Positions 29,714-40,082 are shown, numbered from the stretch's first letter. The stretch: DNA of 64,000 bases from Campylobacter hepaticus (GCF_001687475.2 NZ_CP031611.1:1364001-1428000), one strand, 5' to 3'. The notes: generated by a model not told the origin, from the sequence alone. Translations and numbers: made by a program.

Positions 29714-30286
29714 TTAATTTGCTTTAAAATCTTTTGCATTTTTTTGCAAATATTGTATAACAAGCCATGTATCTTTTTTTTCAATCCCTGTTCTATCAAC
29801 CATAGATTTAAAAATCGCAGGCCAAGCATTTACGGTAAATTCTTTTTCTTTGTGAAGGGCATGGCAAATTCCACAATTATTAACAAAGAGATCTTTAGCA
29901 CGATTTAACATTGCTTGATTGTTTGGAGTAACTTCTGTTTTATCAGCCCAAATTTGAAGACTGACTTTATCCCATTGATCTTTTTTTCCTGTAATTTTTT
30001 GAGAAAAATTTAATTGAGTATTTTTGGAAAATGCTGCCATGATAATTCTTTGAGAATCATTAAAATAAATCACCCAGGGTGCTTTTGGGTTAACATAGCC
30101 TTCAATTTTTATCAAAACTTTATCATTGTCATCTTTGAGTATTTCAAAAGGATTGGTGGGTAAAAGTTTACCTATAATTTTAGTATCTTCTTTATTAAGA
30201 TAAAGTGCTACAACTAAATCAGAATAAACAGTATTTTTTGCCCATAGACCTATTGTCATGAACAATAAAACAATAATATTTTTCAT
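29714..30286 (-). CDS. Monohaem c-type cytochrome, electron donor to TorA (Cj0265c-like)
   Basis: The product has about 190 residues, with a signal peptide (about 1-17) and one haem motif, CGICH, near residue 137 from the chosen start. The ATG at 30286 follows AAAGGAG by 7 bases; an upstream in-frame ATG at 30334 lacks this. In C. jejuni the Cj0265c cytochrome and Cj0264c reductase act together on TMAO and DMSO. The gene lies 14 bases upstream of torA in the same operon. It remains intact although torA is broken. Confidence 0.85.
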   Translation of the reverse strand: MKNIIVLLFMTIGLWAKNTVYSDLVVALYLNKEDTKIIGKLLPTNPFEILKDDNDKVLIKIEGYVNPKAPWVIYFNDSQRIIMAAFSKNTQLNFSQKITGKKDQWDKVSLQIWADKTEVTPNNQAMLNRAKDLFVNNCGICHALHKEKEFTVNAWPAIFKSMVDRTGIEKKDTWLVIQYLQKNAKDFKAN

Positions 30287-30563
30287 CAGTACTCCTTTAT
30301 ATAAAAATTTCGATATAAAATTATTGTATTTCAATTTATTTTTAATTATTACTTAATTATATAATTATTATTATAAGTATTTATTTTTTAATAGTTTAAT
30401 ATTATTCTTATTTTGATATAAATTATTATTATAAATTAATTATTAATATATTTTAATGTTTTTTAAATTAACTTAATTTGAGGAGTAATTTTTTTATTTA
30501 AGTGATGATTGGATGATTGTATAATCTAGTTTATCAAGATAAAAGGTGTGATATTTTAATTTT

Positions 30564-31073
30564 TTAAATACATTTAAGAGTATGATAAAATTCAGCATTG
30601 TTGAAACTTGGCGGGAAAGGAACATTGGCTTTAAATTCTTTATAGGTGTTGCCTGGGAGTTTGTCAATAATTTCTATAGTATAAGAAACACTAGTATTTT
30701 GCATTTTGGCGTTGCGAATATTTTTATCATTAAAGATTTCTCCACCCACTTGTCTTTGATCTACTATGCTAAGAATTAAATAGCATTTTTTGATGCTAAA
30801 TTGGGTGAGATTTTGAACTTTTCCACTAATAATAACACTTTCATGTCTTAAGTCTCTTGTGTAACTTAATTTACTAAGATGAGCTTGAGTGGTAAATTGA
30901 TTGATGGTTAAAAAAATAGAATATATTAAAAGTGCAGTAAAAACAGTTGCTATGGTATAAAAAATTAACGCTGTTTCTTTTTGTTTGATTTTAAGAAAAA
31001 TTAAAAGACAAACCAAAGCAAAGCAACAAAGTAAAATAATCAAAGTTATTATATGAAAGATTGTAAAATGCAT
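30564..31073 (-). CDS. DUF2393-like membrane protein (second copy)
   Basis: The 169-residue protein has two N-terminal membrane helices (about 5-30 and 35-60). An extracytoplasmic domain with ISGKVQNLTQFSIKKCYL (about 85-102) follows, of the DUF2393 type by my recognition. The ATG at 31073 overlaps the stop of the upstream paralogue (TAATG); a GTG at 31082 is less likely. Function is unknown. Expression is clearly coupled to its neighbour. Confidence 0.7.
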   Translation of the reverse strand: MHFTIFHIITLIILLCCFALVCLLIFLKIKQKETALIFYTIATVFTALLIYSIFLTINQFTTQAHLSKLSYTRDLRHESVIISGKVQNLTQFSIKKCYLILSIVDQRQVGGEIFNDKNIRNAKMQNTSVSYTIEIIDKLPGNTYKEFKANVPFPPSFNNAEFYHTLKCI

Positions 31074-31600
31074 TAAAAACACTCTGAGTTTAAATGTACA
31101 GTATGATTTATATCATCAAAATTTTCAAAAGCAATTCTTTGTAGCTGTGTTGAATTTTTCTTTAAATCTTTAATTTCTTTACTTTTTTGTCTAAAAGGAA
31201 TAAATTGTTTTTTATATTTTTGTATGATATCATCATTAGCTAGTATATTGCTAAAAATTTTGGCTGTAATTTTACATGTTTGAAAATTATTTTTTGAAGT
31301 ATTTGTAATATTAAAATCGACAATTAAAGCATTAGAACTTTGTATGATTTTTTCATCCATAATGGCTATTTGGCGTGATCTTACTTTGTGATCTATGAAT
31401 TTATATCCATAAGTGTAAACGACAAAACAAGTGATAATATTAAAAGCAATAATGAAAAGTGCTAGTATAGGTTTATGGCGTAAAAATACACAAAGAAGTA
31501 AAACGCAAGTGAAAAGGAAAAATACTAATAAAATCAGCATATAATCTACTAAATATAAATGAGTAGTATAAAAAAGCAAGATTTCTTTTAGTTTTTCCAC
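31073..31600 (-). CDS. DUF2393-like membrane protein (first copy)
   Basis: The 175-residue protein has two membrane helices (about 16-38 and 43-66), then a soluble domain with NALIVDFNITNTSKNNFQTC. That domain matches the layout of the next gene, so the two are probably tandem paralogues. It starts 10 bases after the SPFH gene. I know no characterised function; C. jejuni has similar genes beside its SPFH gene. Confidence 0.7.
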   Translation of the reverse strand: MEKLKEILLFYTTHLYLVDYMLILLVFFLFTCVLLLCVFLRHKPILALFIIAFNIITCFVVYTYGYKFIDHKVRSRQIAIMDEKIIQSSNALIVDFNITNTSKNNFQTCKITAKIFSNILANDDIIQKYKKQFIPFRQKSKEIKDLKKNSTQLQRIAFENFDDINHTVHLNSECF

Positions 31601-31610
31601 TCACAAGCCT

Positions 31611-32693
31611 TTAATTATTAACAGAACTTTGTTTTTTAATATCCTTAGTATCAACCCAAATATTTGGCACTGCTCCTCCAGGAGTTAAAAAGATTTTTGC
31701 ATCTTGATTGACTTTTAATGCTTCATTAAATTCTTTTTGGGTTTCAATTTGTTTTAAATTCAGTAAAGGCGTATTCAAACTATTAGCAATTTCTTTATTA
31801 GAATAAGCTTGTGCATCAGCTTCAATTTTTACTGCCATAGCTTTACCTTTCGCGCTAATAATAGTTGCATTAGCTTCACCTTCAGCCAAAGCTGCTTTTT
31901 TTAATGCTTCTTGATTAGCTCTTTCAACTTCATATTTTGTTCTTTCAGCTTCTTGTTTGGCAATTTGTACTCGTTCTATTTGCTCTTTGACTTTAGAAGG
32001 TAGGATGATTTCTCTAAGTTGCACTGCACGTAATTCCACAGGCTCATTAGGTTGCGCTTCTATGGTTTTTCTTATACCTTCTTCGATTTGAGTTGCTATA
32101 GCATTGCGATTAGTTGGTAATTCTTCTGCAGTATATTTTCCTACAACACTTCTTACCACATCGCGTACTACAGGATCAATGATTTTATTTTCCCAGTTTA
32201 AACTCCAAGTTGCTATAGTTTGAGGTACTTGAAGAGGATTTAAGCGGTATTGCACTGTTACATCAATAGATACAGGTAAACCACGTGAATCAAGAACAGA
32301 AATGCTATTTTTATTAATAACTCCTGAACCTGAAGATAAATTCTCATTACTTCCTTCTATAGAAGCATAATTAATTTGTCTTACTCTTGTATCAATTATA
32401 GTTATTTTTTGTACAAAAGGGATAAAAAAATGAAGTCCTGGTTCTAAAGGATTTGGATCATACTTACCTGTAGTGGATTTAATACCCATTTCTCCAGAAT
32501 TAATTACCATAAAAGGTTTAGCAATAATTAAAAATAAGATAATAATAATTGCTCCATAAATGAAAGGGGAAAATTTCCCAAAGCCTTTGAAATTAAACTC
32601 AGGAGTTTTAAAGTTAAAATTGTGACGGTTGTTGCCGTTATTGTTAGAATTTTTATTTTTTTTATTAAAATAATCATTTAAATCAGCTGGCAT
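31611..32693 (-). CDS. SPFH/Band-7 (HflK-like) membrane protein
   Basis: The 360-residue protein has an asparagine-rich cytoplasmic N-terminus (about 1-30), one membrane helix (about 47-65) and a Band-7 domain (about 65-250). The helical tail is rich in Ala and Glu (AKQEAERTKYEVERANQEA). It starts MPADLNDYF. SPFH proteins form ring-like membrane assemblies that regulate FtsH or organise microdomains. Which applies here is unknown. It is followed by the DUF2393 pair. Confidence 0.85.
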   Translation of the reverse strand: MPADLNDYFNKKNKNSNNNGNNRHNFNFKTPEFNFKGFGKFSPFIYGAIIIILFLIIAKPFMVINSGEMGIKSTTGKYDPNPLEPGLHFFIPFVQKITIIDTRVRQINYASIEGSNENLSSGSGVINKNSISVLDSRGLPVSIDVTVQYRLNPLQVPQTIATWSLNWENKIIDPVVRDVVRSVVGKYTAEELPTNRNAIATQIEEGIRKTIEAQPNEPVELRAVQLREIILPSKVKEQIERVQIAKQEAERTKYEVERANQEALKKAALAEGEANATIISAKGKAMAVKIEADAQAYSNKEIANSLNTPLLNLKQIETQKEFNEALKVNQDAKIFLTPGGAVPNIWVDTKDIKKQSSVNN

Positions 32694-32703
32694 TTATTTC
32701 CTT

Positions 32704-33618
32704 TTAAATATAAGTTAGCATAGATGCGTATTTTTCATTATGTCCATAAACTATGTTAAAATATGCATCTTGAAGTTTTTTAGTCATAGTTCCTCTAAAA
32801 CCATTTCCTATAATTCTTGCATCAACATTATTAATAGGAGTGATTTCAGCGGCTGTTCCAGTGAAAAATGCTTCATCCGCAGTATAAACTTCATCTCTAG
32901 AAATTCTTTGACGCATTATAGTAATACCAAGATCGTGAGCAATTTTAAGTACAGTATCTTGAGTAATACTTTTTAAGGAGAAATCATTTGGAGGTGTGAT
33001 TAAAATTCCATCCCTTACAATAAAAAAACATTCTCCTGTTCCTTCTGCGATAAAACCTTCTTCATCAAGCATTAAAGCTTCTTCATAACCTGCTTCAATA
33101 GCTTCAAATTTTGCAATTTGTGAATTTAAATAATTTGCACTTGCTTTAGCTTTGCCCATGCAAGATTTTACACTATTTCTTGTAAAAGATGAAATTTTTA
33201 CTTTAATGCCTTTTTCTAAGGCTTCTTGACCAAGATAAGCACCCCATTCCCAAGCAGCAATACCTACTCTAACTGGAGCTTTCATATGATAAAGACCCAT
33301 AACTCCATCACCTAAAAAGATTAAAGGACGTATATAAGCATTGCTTTTAAAATGATTTGCCTTTATAAGTTCAATTTGAGCGTTTTCTAGTTCTTCTTGA
33401 GAAAAAGGGCATTTTAAAAGAGTTATTTTTGCAGATTCTAAGAGCCTTTTAGTGTGATCTTTAAGTCTAAAAATTGCTAAACCTTTATCAGTTTTATAAG
33501 CTCTAGTTCCTTCGAAAACAGCATTGCCATAATGTAAAGAATGGGTTAAAAAATGTAAAGTTGCATCTTTAAAATCAATTAATTTTCCATCCATCCAAAT
33601 TTTATTTGCTGAAATCAT
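32704..33618 (-). CDS. ilvE: Branched-chain amino acid aminotransferase
   Basis: The 304-residue class IV PLP enzyme carries the opening HSLHYGNAVFEGTRAY and the PLP-lysine region SCMGKAKASANYLNSQIAK. The C-terminal EAFFTGTAAEITPI block is typical of IlvE. It makes Val, Leu and Ile from their keto acids in the cytoplasm. It heads the minus-strand group that includes the SPFH gene. Confidence 0.95.
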   Translation of the reverse strand: MISANKIWMDGKLIDFKDATLHFLTHSLHYGNAVFEGTRAYKTDKGLAIFRLKDHTKRLLESAKITLLKCPFSQEELENAQIELIKANHFKSNAYIRPLIFLGDGVMGLYHMKAPVRVGIAAWEWGAYLGQEALEKGIKVKISSFTRNSVKSCMGKAKASANYLNSQIAKFEAIEAGYEEALMLDEEGFIAEGTGECFFIVRDGILITPPNDFSLKSITQDTVLKIAHDLGITIMRQRISRDEVYTADEAFFTGTAAEITPINNVDARIIGNGFRGTMTKKLQDAYFNIVYGHNEKYASMLTYI

Positions 33619-33851
33619 TTTTCTACCTTAAAAATATATTGTTTAATTCTTTAAAAAATTATTATAATTTAATAATAAATTGTAATTTTATCAAAAATAT
33701 ACTAACAATAAGTTTTGAATATATTTAAAGTTTATTTGAAGGAATTAAATTACTGTATTCATAGTTATTTTTGTTAAAAAGCATTAAATATTTTTTGAAA
33801 TAATTATAAAAATTATTATTTTAGATATTTTAAAATTTGTAAGGAAAAATA

Positions 33852-34058
33852 GTGCCACTGGTAAATATAAAATTAGCAAAACCAGCTTTAAGTAAAGAAC
33901 AAAAAGCTGAACTTATAAGTGATATAACTGATCTTTTAAGTCAAAAATATAATAAAAATAAAGAAAGAATTATCGTTATTTTAGAAGATATAGAAAATTA
34001 TGATATAGGTTTTGGTGGAGAAAGTTTAGAAATAATTAAAACAAAGGCAAACAAATGA
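33852..34058 (+). CDS. 4-oxalocrotonate tautomerase family protein
   Basis: The 68-residue protein begins (fMet)-PLVNIKLAKPA. Removal of the initiator exposes the catalytic Pro-1 of the 4-OT family. The start is GTG at 33852, preceded by AAGGA with 6-base spacing. Its physiological substrate in Campylobacter is unknown. The stop overlaps the bcp ATG (ATGA). Confidence 0.88.
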   Translation: MPLVNIKLAKPALSKEQKAELISDITDLLSQKYNKNKERIIVILEDIENYDIGFGGESLEIIKTKANK

Positions 34059-34507
34059 TCAAAATAGGAGACAAAGCACCTGAATTTGAACTTTTAAATC
34101 AAGATGGGATAAAAGTTAGTCTTAAGGATTTCATCGGTAAAAAAGTCATTTTGTATTTTTATCCTAAAGATAGTACTCCAGGTTGTACTACACAAGCTTG
34201 TGATTTTAGTATGCATTATGATCAATTTAATGATAAAAATGCAGTAATTATAGGTATAAGTCCTGATAGTGTGGCAAGTCATGAAAAATTTATCACTCGA
34301 TTTAATTTAAAACATATTTTACTTAGTGATCCTGAAAAAGAAGTTTGTAAAATATATGGAGTATGGGGAATTAAAAAAAATTATGGTAAAGAATATGAAG
34401 GTGTAATTCGTTCAACTTTTATTATTGATGAAGTGGGAAAAATTATAAAAATTTACACTAATGTCCGTGTTAAAGATCATGTTTTAACAGTGTTTGAAAG
34501 TCTTTAA
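34055..34507 (+). CDS. bcp: Thioredoxin-dependent thiol peroxidase (peroxiredoxin Bcp)
   Basis: The 150-residue AhpC/TSA-family protein has the peroxidatic motif YPKDSTPGCTTQACDF (about 36-51), with the two cysteines five apart as in Bcp. It reduces hydroperoxides in the cytoplasm using thioredoxin. It is coupled to the tautomerase gene, and queH follows immediately. Confidence 0.93.
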   Translation: MIKIGDKAPEFELLNQDGIKVSLKDFIGKKVILYFYPKDSTPGCTTQACDFSMHYDQFNDKNAVIIGISPDSVASHEKFITRFNLKHILLSDPEKEVCKIYGVWGIKKNYGKEYEGVIRSTFIIDEVGKIIKIYTNVRVKDHVLTVFESL

Positions 34508-35599
34508 ATGTTGGTTCATATTTGTTGTAGTGTGGATAGCCATTATTTTATAAGTGAACTTAAAAAAGTTTATCCTGATGAAAAAATTATAGCTTATTTT
34601 TATGATCCAAATATTCATCCTTTAAGTGAATATGAATTAAGATTTTTAGATGTTAAAAGATCTTGTGATAAGCTTGGTATTAAACTTTATAAGGGCGAAT
34701 ATGAATATGAAAAATGGTTACAAAGTGTAAAAGGCTATGAAAATGAACCTGAAAAAGGTAAAAGATGTAGTATTTGTTTTGATGTAAGAATGGGTTCTAG
34801 TGTAGAATTTGCAGTAAAATTAGGAGAAAAAAAACTTACTACTACGCTTTTAACAAGTCCAAAAAAAGATTTAGAGCAATTAAGAAAAACTTTGCAAAAA
34901 GAATGTGAACCTTATGGAATAGAATTTTTAGCCCCTGATTTTCGTAAAAATGGCGGCACTCAAAGACAATTTGCTTTAGCAAAACAAGCAATGCTTTATC
35001 ATCAAAATTATTGTGGTTGTATTTATGGGCTTAATAAACAAAAACAAGATAAGAGTTTTATTGATGAATTTATTTCACCCATAAATAAGCAAATTTTACC
35101 TGCAAGTATACAAGCAAGAATAGCTCTTTATAAAAAGGCATATTTATTTGAAAAAAAAGGTTTAAAATTTAAGATTATAAGACAAAAATTTTTAAATTAT
35201 CGTCTTTTAAGTGCTTTGATAAAAATTGATAAAAAACCTGTTAAATCGCATATTTTATTTTATTCTCATTTTAAAAATTCCTATACAAGATTTTCTTTAG
35301 ATGAACACAATTTAAAACAAAATGTAAAAGAAGGATTTTATAGAAGTACTAAAGATGAAATTCTTTTTGTCGAATTTTGGCGTTTTAATCAATTTTTTAA
35401 AAATAAATGGAAAAATTTTGAAGATTTTTTAAAACATCCTTTAAGTATAGAAGTAGAAATTAAATGGCGTGTGAAGCATTTTGGTTTTTATGATCTTAGT
35501 CCTGTTGTTATACTTGAAAATATTTTACCCACAAGATATGAAATTATAGCAAAAAGTGAAATTTATAACGATAGTAAAGAAATACTTATTAAAATCTAA
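34508..35599 (+). CDS. queH: Epoxyqueuosine reductase QueH
   Basis: The 363-residue protein has the DUF208/QueH cysteine pattern: CC at 6-7, CSIC at 87-90 and CGC at 169-171, the ligands of a [4Fe-4S] site and a metal. QueH catalyses the last step of queuosine tRNA modification. Residues from about 190 onward form a long basic C-terminal extension that shorter QueH proteins lack. C. jejuni Cj0272 occupies the same position. Confidence 0.85.
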   Translation: MLVHICCSVDSHYFISELKKVYPDEKIIAYFYDPNIHPLSEYELRFLDVKRSCDKLGIKLYKGEYEYEKWLQSVKGYENEPEKGKRCSICFDVRMGSSVEFAVKLGEKKLTTTLLTSPKKDLEQLRKTLQKECEPYGIEFLAPDFRKNGGTQRQFALAKQAMLYHQNYCGCIYGLNKQKQDKSFIDEFISPINKQILPASIQARIALYKKAYLFEKKGLKFKIIRQKFLNYRLLSALIKIDKKPVKSHILFYSHFKNSYTRFSLDEHNLKQNVKEGFYRSTKDEILFVEFWRFNQFFKNKWKNFEDFLKHPLSIEVEIKWRVKHFGFYDLSPVVILENILPTRYEIIAKSEIYNDSKEILIKI

Positions 35600-35648
35600 A
35601 AAATAAGAAAAACTTTTTTTGTTAATATAATTTTTAATGAATTTTTTA

Positions 35649-35654
35649 TATAAT
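35649..35654 (+). promoter_or_regulatory. fabZ: Candidate -10 promoter for fabZ-lpxA-clpX
   Basis: TATAAT lies about 34 bases before the fabZ ATG, after a T-rich tract typical of Campylobacter promoters. AAGGG lies just upstream of the ATG. Confidence 0.45.
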
Positions 35655-35687
35655 AAAATTTTTTAATTGTTTTAAGGGTAATTTACA

Positions 35688-36128
35688 ATGATAGATGTAA
35701 TGCAAATTCAAAAAATCTTACCACACCGTTATCCTTTTTTATTGGTTGATAAAATTATAGAATTAAAAATTAAAGAAGTGGTGCGCGGATATAAAAACAT
35801 TAGCATAAGTGACCATGTTTTTATGGGGCATTTTCCTGATCATCCTATTTATCCTGGAGTATTAATTTTAGAAGGTATGGCTCAAACTGGTGGAGTCTTA
35901 GCTTTTGAAAGTATGGAAGATAAAGTTGATCCAAAAAGTAAAGTTGTATATTTTACAGGTATTGATGGTGCAAAATTTAGAAATCCTGTGCGTCCTGGAG
36001 ATAGACTTGATTATGAGATGAGTGTAGTTAAAAATCGTGCCAACATGTGGATTTTTAAGGGTCAAGCTTTTGTAGAAAATAATTTAGTTGCAGAAGCTGA
36101 GCTTAAAGCTATGATAGTAGATAAATAA
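35688..36128 (+). CDS. fabZ: 3-hydroxyacyl-[ACP] dehydratase FabZ
   Basis: The 146-residue hot-dog enzyme has the active-site motif [19 protein letters not shown] (about 48-66), with the catalytic His and Glu. It works in type II fatty acid synthesis. The last base of its stop is shared with the lpxA ATG; this fab-lpx pairing is common and helps balance membrane and lipid A supply. Confidence 0.96.
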   Translation: MIDVMQIQKILPHRYPFLLVDKIIELKIKEVVRGYKNISISDHVFMGHFPDHPIYPGVLILEGMAQTGGVLAFESMEDKVDPKSKVVYFTGIDGAKFRNPVRPGDRLDYEMSVVKNRANMWIFKGQAFVENNLVAEAELKAMIVDK

Positions 36129-36913
36129 TGAGAACAATTCATCCAAGTGCAGTGATTGAAGAAGGCGCACAGCTTGGTGATGATGTTGTTATAGAAGCTT
36201 ATGCTTATGTGAGTAAGAGTGCTAAAATAGGTAATAATGTTATCATTAAGCAAGGCGCTAGGGTGCTTTCAAATACAACTATAGGGGATCATTCTCGTAT
36301 TTTTTCTTATGCCATAGTAGGGGATATTCCTCAAGATATTTCTTATAAGGATGAGCAAAAAACAGGGGTTATTATAGGTAAAAATGCTACGATTAGAGAA
36401 TTTGTAACTATTAATTCTGGTACGACAAAAGGAGATGGTTTTACGCGCATTGGAGATCATGCTTTTATTATGGCTTATTGTCATATTGCGCATGATTGTT
36501 TTTTGGGCGATCATATTATTTTAGCAAATAATGCGACCTTAGCAGGACATGTTGAACTTGGAGATTTTACTGTTGTAGGGGGACTTACTCCTATTCATCA
36601 GTTTGTAAAAGTAGGTGAAGGTTGTATGATAGCGGGTGCTAGCGCACTTTCACAAGATATAGTCCCTTTTTGTTTAGCTGAGGGAAATCGTGCAAGTATT
36701 AGAAGTTTAAATTTAGTAGGTATACGTCGTCGTTTTGATAAAGATGAAATTGATAGATTAAATAAAGCTTTTAAATTTTTATTTAAACAAGGAGATTTAA
36801 AAGAGAATGCAATAGCATTACTTGCAGAAAGTCAAAGCGAAAATATTAAAAAAATGTGTAATTTTATATTAGAAACCAAACGAGGAATTCCTGTTTATAG
36901 AGGTAAAAAATAA
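36128..36913 (+). CDS. lpxA: UDP-N-acetylglucosamine acyltransferase LpxA
   Basis: The 261-residue protein is a left-handed beta-helix of hexapeptide repeats over residues ~5-190, with a helical C-terminus. It contains the conserved [21 protein letters not shown] run (in part; catalytic His near 119). It starts lipid A synthesis in the cytoplasm. It overlaps both fabZ and clpX by one base. Confidence 0.96.
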   Translation: MRTIHPSAVIEEGAQLGDDVVIEAYAYVSKSAKIGNNVIIKQGARVLSNTTIGDHSRIFSYAIVGDIPQDISYKDEQKTGVIIGKNATIREFVTINSGTTKGDGFTRIGDHAFIMAYCHIAHDCFLGDHIILANNATLAGHVELGDFTVVGGLTPIHQFVKVGEGCMIAGASALSQDIVPFCLAEGNRASIRSLNLVGIRRRFDKDEIDRLNKAFKFLFKQGDLKENAIALLAESQSENIKKMCNFILETKRGIPVYRGKK

Positions 36914-38136
36914 TGCCTAGAAAATGTAGTTTTTGCAATGAGATAGAAAATTCACAAAGAAGAATTTTAGCAAATGAAAATGATGATGCTTTTATTTGTG
37001 AGTATTGTGTTGAGGGTGCTTATAGTATTATTTATGGTGAAGAAAAAGAATTTAAAAATCCTAAGCAATACCATAATGTTGATTTTAAAGATATCACTCC
37101 AAAAGAATTAAAAGCTTATTTAGATCGTTATGTTATAGGTCAAGATAGGGCTAAAAAGATTTTTAGCGTAGGTGTGTATAATCATTATAAAAGACTTTTT
37201 AAATCTGATCTTGAAAATGATGATACTGAGCTTTTTAAGTCTAATATCTTGCTTGTTGGTCCAACAGGGAGTGGTAAGACTTTATTAGCTCAAACTTTAG
37301 CTAAATTTTTAGATGTACCAATAGCAATTTGTGATGCCACTTCTTTGACTGAAGCAGGTTATGTTGGTGAAGATGTGGAAAATATTTTAACCCGTCTTTT
37401 ACAAGCTGCAGATGGAGATGTAGAAAAAGCACAAAAAGGTATAGTTTTTATAGATGAAATTGACAAGATTGCAAGGATGAGTGAAAATCGTTCTATTACG
37501 CGTGATGTCAGTGGAGAGGGTGTGCAACAAGCTTTGCTTAAAATTATAGAAGGAAGTTTGGTTAATATTCCGCCAAAAGGAGGAAGAAAACATCCAAATC
37601 AAGATTTTATACAAATTGATACTTCAAATATTTTATTTGTTTGTGGTGGGGCATTTGATGGTTTAGAAACTATACTTAAGAGAAAATTAGGTGATAAGGT
37701 TGTAGGTTTTTTTGAAGATAAACAAGAAGATAGTAAGACTTTATTAGAGAAAATAGAACCTGATGATTTGGTGCGTTTTGGTTTAATTCCTGAGCTTATA
37801 GGGCGTTTACATGTGATTGCATCTTTAAATGAATTAAATGAAGATGATATGGTTAAGATTTTAACTGAGCCTAAAAATGCTATTGTTAAGCAATATCAAA
37901 AGCTTTTTGCCATTGATGGGGTTAATTTAAAATTTGAAGAAGAAGCTTTAAGAGCAATTGCTCAGCTTGCTCTTGAAAGAAAAACTGGAGCTAGGGGACT
38001 TAGAAGTATTATAGAAGAAATTATGGTGGATTTAATGTTTGAATTACCAGAATATAAAAATTATGATATTGTAATTACTAAAGAAGTTGTTAAAGAAAAT
38101 GCAAAAGCATTGTTAATAAAGAGAAAAATAAGTTAA
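36913..38136 (+). CDS. clpX: ATP-dependent Clp protease ATPase subunit ClpX
   Basis: The 407-residue AAA+ unfoldase has an N-terminal C4 zinc finger (C5, C8, C29, C32). Walker A GPTGSGKT lies near 115, Walker [10 protein letters not shown] near 176, and the sensor GARGLRSI near the C-terminus. It delivers tagged substrates to ClpP. It is the third gene of the fabZ-lpxA-clpX overlap cluster. Confidence 0.97.
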   Translation: MPRKCSFCNEIENSQRRILANENDDAFICEYCVEGAYSIIYGEEKEFKNPKQYHNVDFKDITPKELKAYLDRYVIGQDRAKKIFSVGVYNHYKRLFKSDLENDDTELFKSNILLVGPTGSGKTLLAQTLAKFLDVPIAICDATSLTEAGYVGEDVENILTRLLQAADGDVEKAQKGIVFIDEIDKIARMSENRSITRDVSGEGVQQALLKIIEGSLVNIPPKGGRKHPNQDFIQIDTSNILFVCGGAFDGLETILKRKLGDKVVGFFEDKQEDSKTLLEKIEPDDLVRFGLIPELIGRLHVIASLNELNEDDMVKILTEPKNAIVKQYQKLFAIDGVNLKFEEEALRAIAQLALERKTGARGLRSIIEEIMVDLMFELPEYKNYDIVITKEVVKENAKALLIKRKIS

Positions 38137-38146
38137 AAGGATAGAA

Positions 38147-39187
38147 ATGATATTAGATCAGCTTGTAGGATTTTTTTCTAGTGATATGGGGATTGATTTA
38201 GGAACAGCTAACACTCTTGTTTTGGTAAAAGATAAAGGTATAGTAATTAATGAACCTTCTGTAGTGGCTGTTGAAAGAGAAAAATATGGTTCTAAAGCTA
38301 AAATTTTAGCTGTAGGCAAAGAAGCTAAGGATATGGTAGGAAAAACTCCAGGTAATATTGAAGCTATCCGTCCTATGAAAGATGGTGTTATTGCAGATTT
38401 TGATATGACAGAAAAAATGATTCGTTATTTTATAGAAAAAACACACCGTAGAAAAAGCTTTTTACGTCCTAGAATTATTATTTCTGTGCCTTATGGTTTA
38501 ACTCAAGTAGAAAGAAAAGCTGTACGAGAGAGTGCTTTAAGTGCAGGCGCTAGAGAAGTGTTTTTGATTGAAGAGCCTATGGCAGCAGCAATTGGGGCTA
38601 GCTTGCCTATACAAGAACCTAAAGGAAATTTGGTTGTAGATATTGGTGGAGGAACAACTGAAATTGGAGTTATTTCTTTAGGTGGACTTGTAATATCTAA
38701 ATCTATTCGTACTGCTGGTGATAAACTAGATATGAGTATAGTAAATTATGTTAAAGAAAAATATAATCTTATTATAGGTGAAAGAACTGGTGAAGAGATT
38801 AAAATTACCATAGGATCTGCTATTCAGCTTCCAAAAGAACTTTCTATGGTAGTTAAAGGTCGTGATCAAGTAAGCGGGCTTTTAAGTCGTATTGAACTTA
38901 CAAGTGAAGATGTAAGAGAGGCTATGCGTGAATATTTAAAAGAAATAGCGGATGCTTTAAAAATGGTGCTTGAAATGATGCCGCCTGATTTAGCAAGTGA
39001 TATAGTAGAAAATGGTGTGGTTTTAACTGGAGGAGGAGCACTAATTCGTGGGCTTGATAAATATTTATCTGAAATTGTACGTTTGCCAGTTTATATTGCA
39101 GATGAGCCGCTTTTAGCTGTAGCAAAAGGAACGGGTAAAGCTTTGGAGGAAATTTCATTATTGCAACAATTGACTAATGAAGAATAA
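38147..39187 (+). CDS. mreB: Rod-shape actin homologue MreB
   Basis: The 346-residue protein has the phosphate-1 motif [12 protein letters not shown] (about 14-25), phosphate-2 [13 protein letters not shown] (about 164-176) and the adenosine motif [12 protein letters not shown]. It forms membrane-bound filaments that guide cell-wall synthesis. It overlaps mreC by 11 bases. Confidence 0.97.
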   Translation: MILDQLVGFFSSDMGIDLGTANTLVLVKDKGIVINEPSVVAVEREKYGSKAKILAVGKEAKDMVGKTPGNIEAIRPMKDGVIADFDMTEKMIRYFIEKTHRRKSFLRPRIIISVPYGLTQVERKAVRESALSAGAREVFLIEEPMAAAIGASLPIQEPKGNLVVDIGGGTTEIGVISLGGLVISKSIRTAGDKLDMSIVNYVKEKYNLIIGERTGEEIKITIGSAIQLPKELSMVVKGRDQVSGLLSRIELTSEDVREAMREYLKEIADALKMVLEMMPPDLASDIVENGVVLTGGGALIRGLDKYLSEIVRLPVYIADEPLLAVAKGTGKALEEISLLQQLTNEE

Positions 39188-39926
39188 GATTTTTTATGTT
39201 CTTATTTTAGCCTTTTTGGTTTTTATATCCTTTTATTATGGGGGGCTTGTTAAGCAAAATGTTCTTCGTATTAATGATCTTGTTATAAGTAATTTTTATA
39301 ATATTAAAGATTATTTAGGAGAATCTATTTCGCAACATTTTAATCAAATTGAGCAAATTCAAAAATTAAAAATAAGAAATAAAGAATTAGAAGATATTGC
39401 TGTAAAAGTAACTAGTTTTGCAAATCAATTAAATCGTATTTTAGAGGATCAAAATTCTACAAAATATTTACCTCAAGTTTCTTTAACTCGAGTTATTTCT
39501 TATGTGCAATTAAATGATTATAAGAAATTATGGTTAGACTGGAATAAGATTCCTATTACTAAAAATCGTGGATTAATTTATCAAGGTTATACTGCAGGTA
39601 TAGCTATTAATAAAAATGGTAGGGCTATGGCATTATTACAAGGAGATGACCAGTGTGTTTTTTCTGTATACATAGGAAAACTTAAAGCTCCAGGTTTAAT
39701 TCAAGGTGAAGATGGTAAGCTTATGGTTAAATTTATTCCAAAATGGGCAAAAATCAATATAGGGGATGAAATTTTAACTAGTGGACTTGATAATATTTTC
39801 TTTTCGGATATACCAGTAGGTATTGTGAGTAAGATTAATGATGAAGATATGTATCAAAGTGTTGAAGTAAAACCTTATATTCAAATTAGTATTCCAAATT
39901 ATTTATATGTAGTTGATAGTTTATAA
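39177..39926 (+). CDS. mreC: Rod-shape-determining protein MreC
   Basis: The 249-residue protein has one N-terminal membrane helix (about 4-22), a coiled coil (about 55-90) and a periplasmic beta domain with [19 protein letters not shown] near 200-218. It couples MreB to the wall synthases. No mreD follows; carB begins after a gap with its own promoter. Confidence 0.92.
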   Translation: MKNKIFYVLILAFLVFISFYYGGLVKQNVLRINDLVISNFYNIKDYLGESISQHFNQIEQIQKLKIRNKELEDIAVKVTSFANQLNRILEDQNSTKYLPQVSLTRVISYVQLNDYKKLWLDWNKIPITKNRGLIYQGYTAGIAINKNGRAMALLQGDDQCVFSVYIGKLKAPGLIQGEDGKLMVKFIPKWAKINIGDEILTSGLDNIFFSDIPVGIVSKINDEDMYQSVEVKPYIQISIPNYLYVVDSL

Positions 39927-39976
39927 TAAAATAATCTTAAATATACATTTTAGAATTCACAATATTTAAGTTTTGA

Positions 39977-39997
39977 AATTGTATTTAAAATACAATT
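39977..39997. repeat. 21-bp near-perfect palindrome between mreC and carB
   Basis: AATTGTATTT (39977-39986) and AAATACAATT (39988-39997) are exact reverse complements around a single A. The tiny loop and lack of a following T-run make it a poor terminator. It could be an operator or a chance AT symmetry. Confidence 0.4.
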
Positions 39998-40045
39998 AAA
40001 ACTGTAAATTTTTACTTTAAAAGCTTGTATAAAACAAAATTTAGT

Positions 40046-40051
40046 TATAAT
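40046..40051 (+). promoter_or_regulatory. carB: Candidate -10 promoter for carB
   Basis: TATAAT lies 32 bases before the carB ATG. AGGA at 40073-40076 is the ribosome binding site. Confidence 0.45.
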
Positions 40052-40082
40052 AAAACTTAAATTTATGCTCTTAGGATAATTT

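Noticed and set aside
38922-39158. Minus-strand ORF of 78 codons inside mreB
   Set aside because: It is a shadow frame of mreB with low-complexity Leu/Gln composition.
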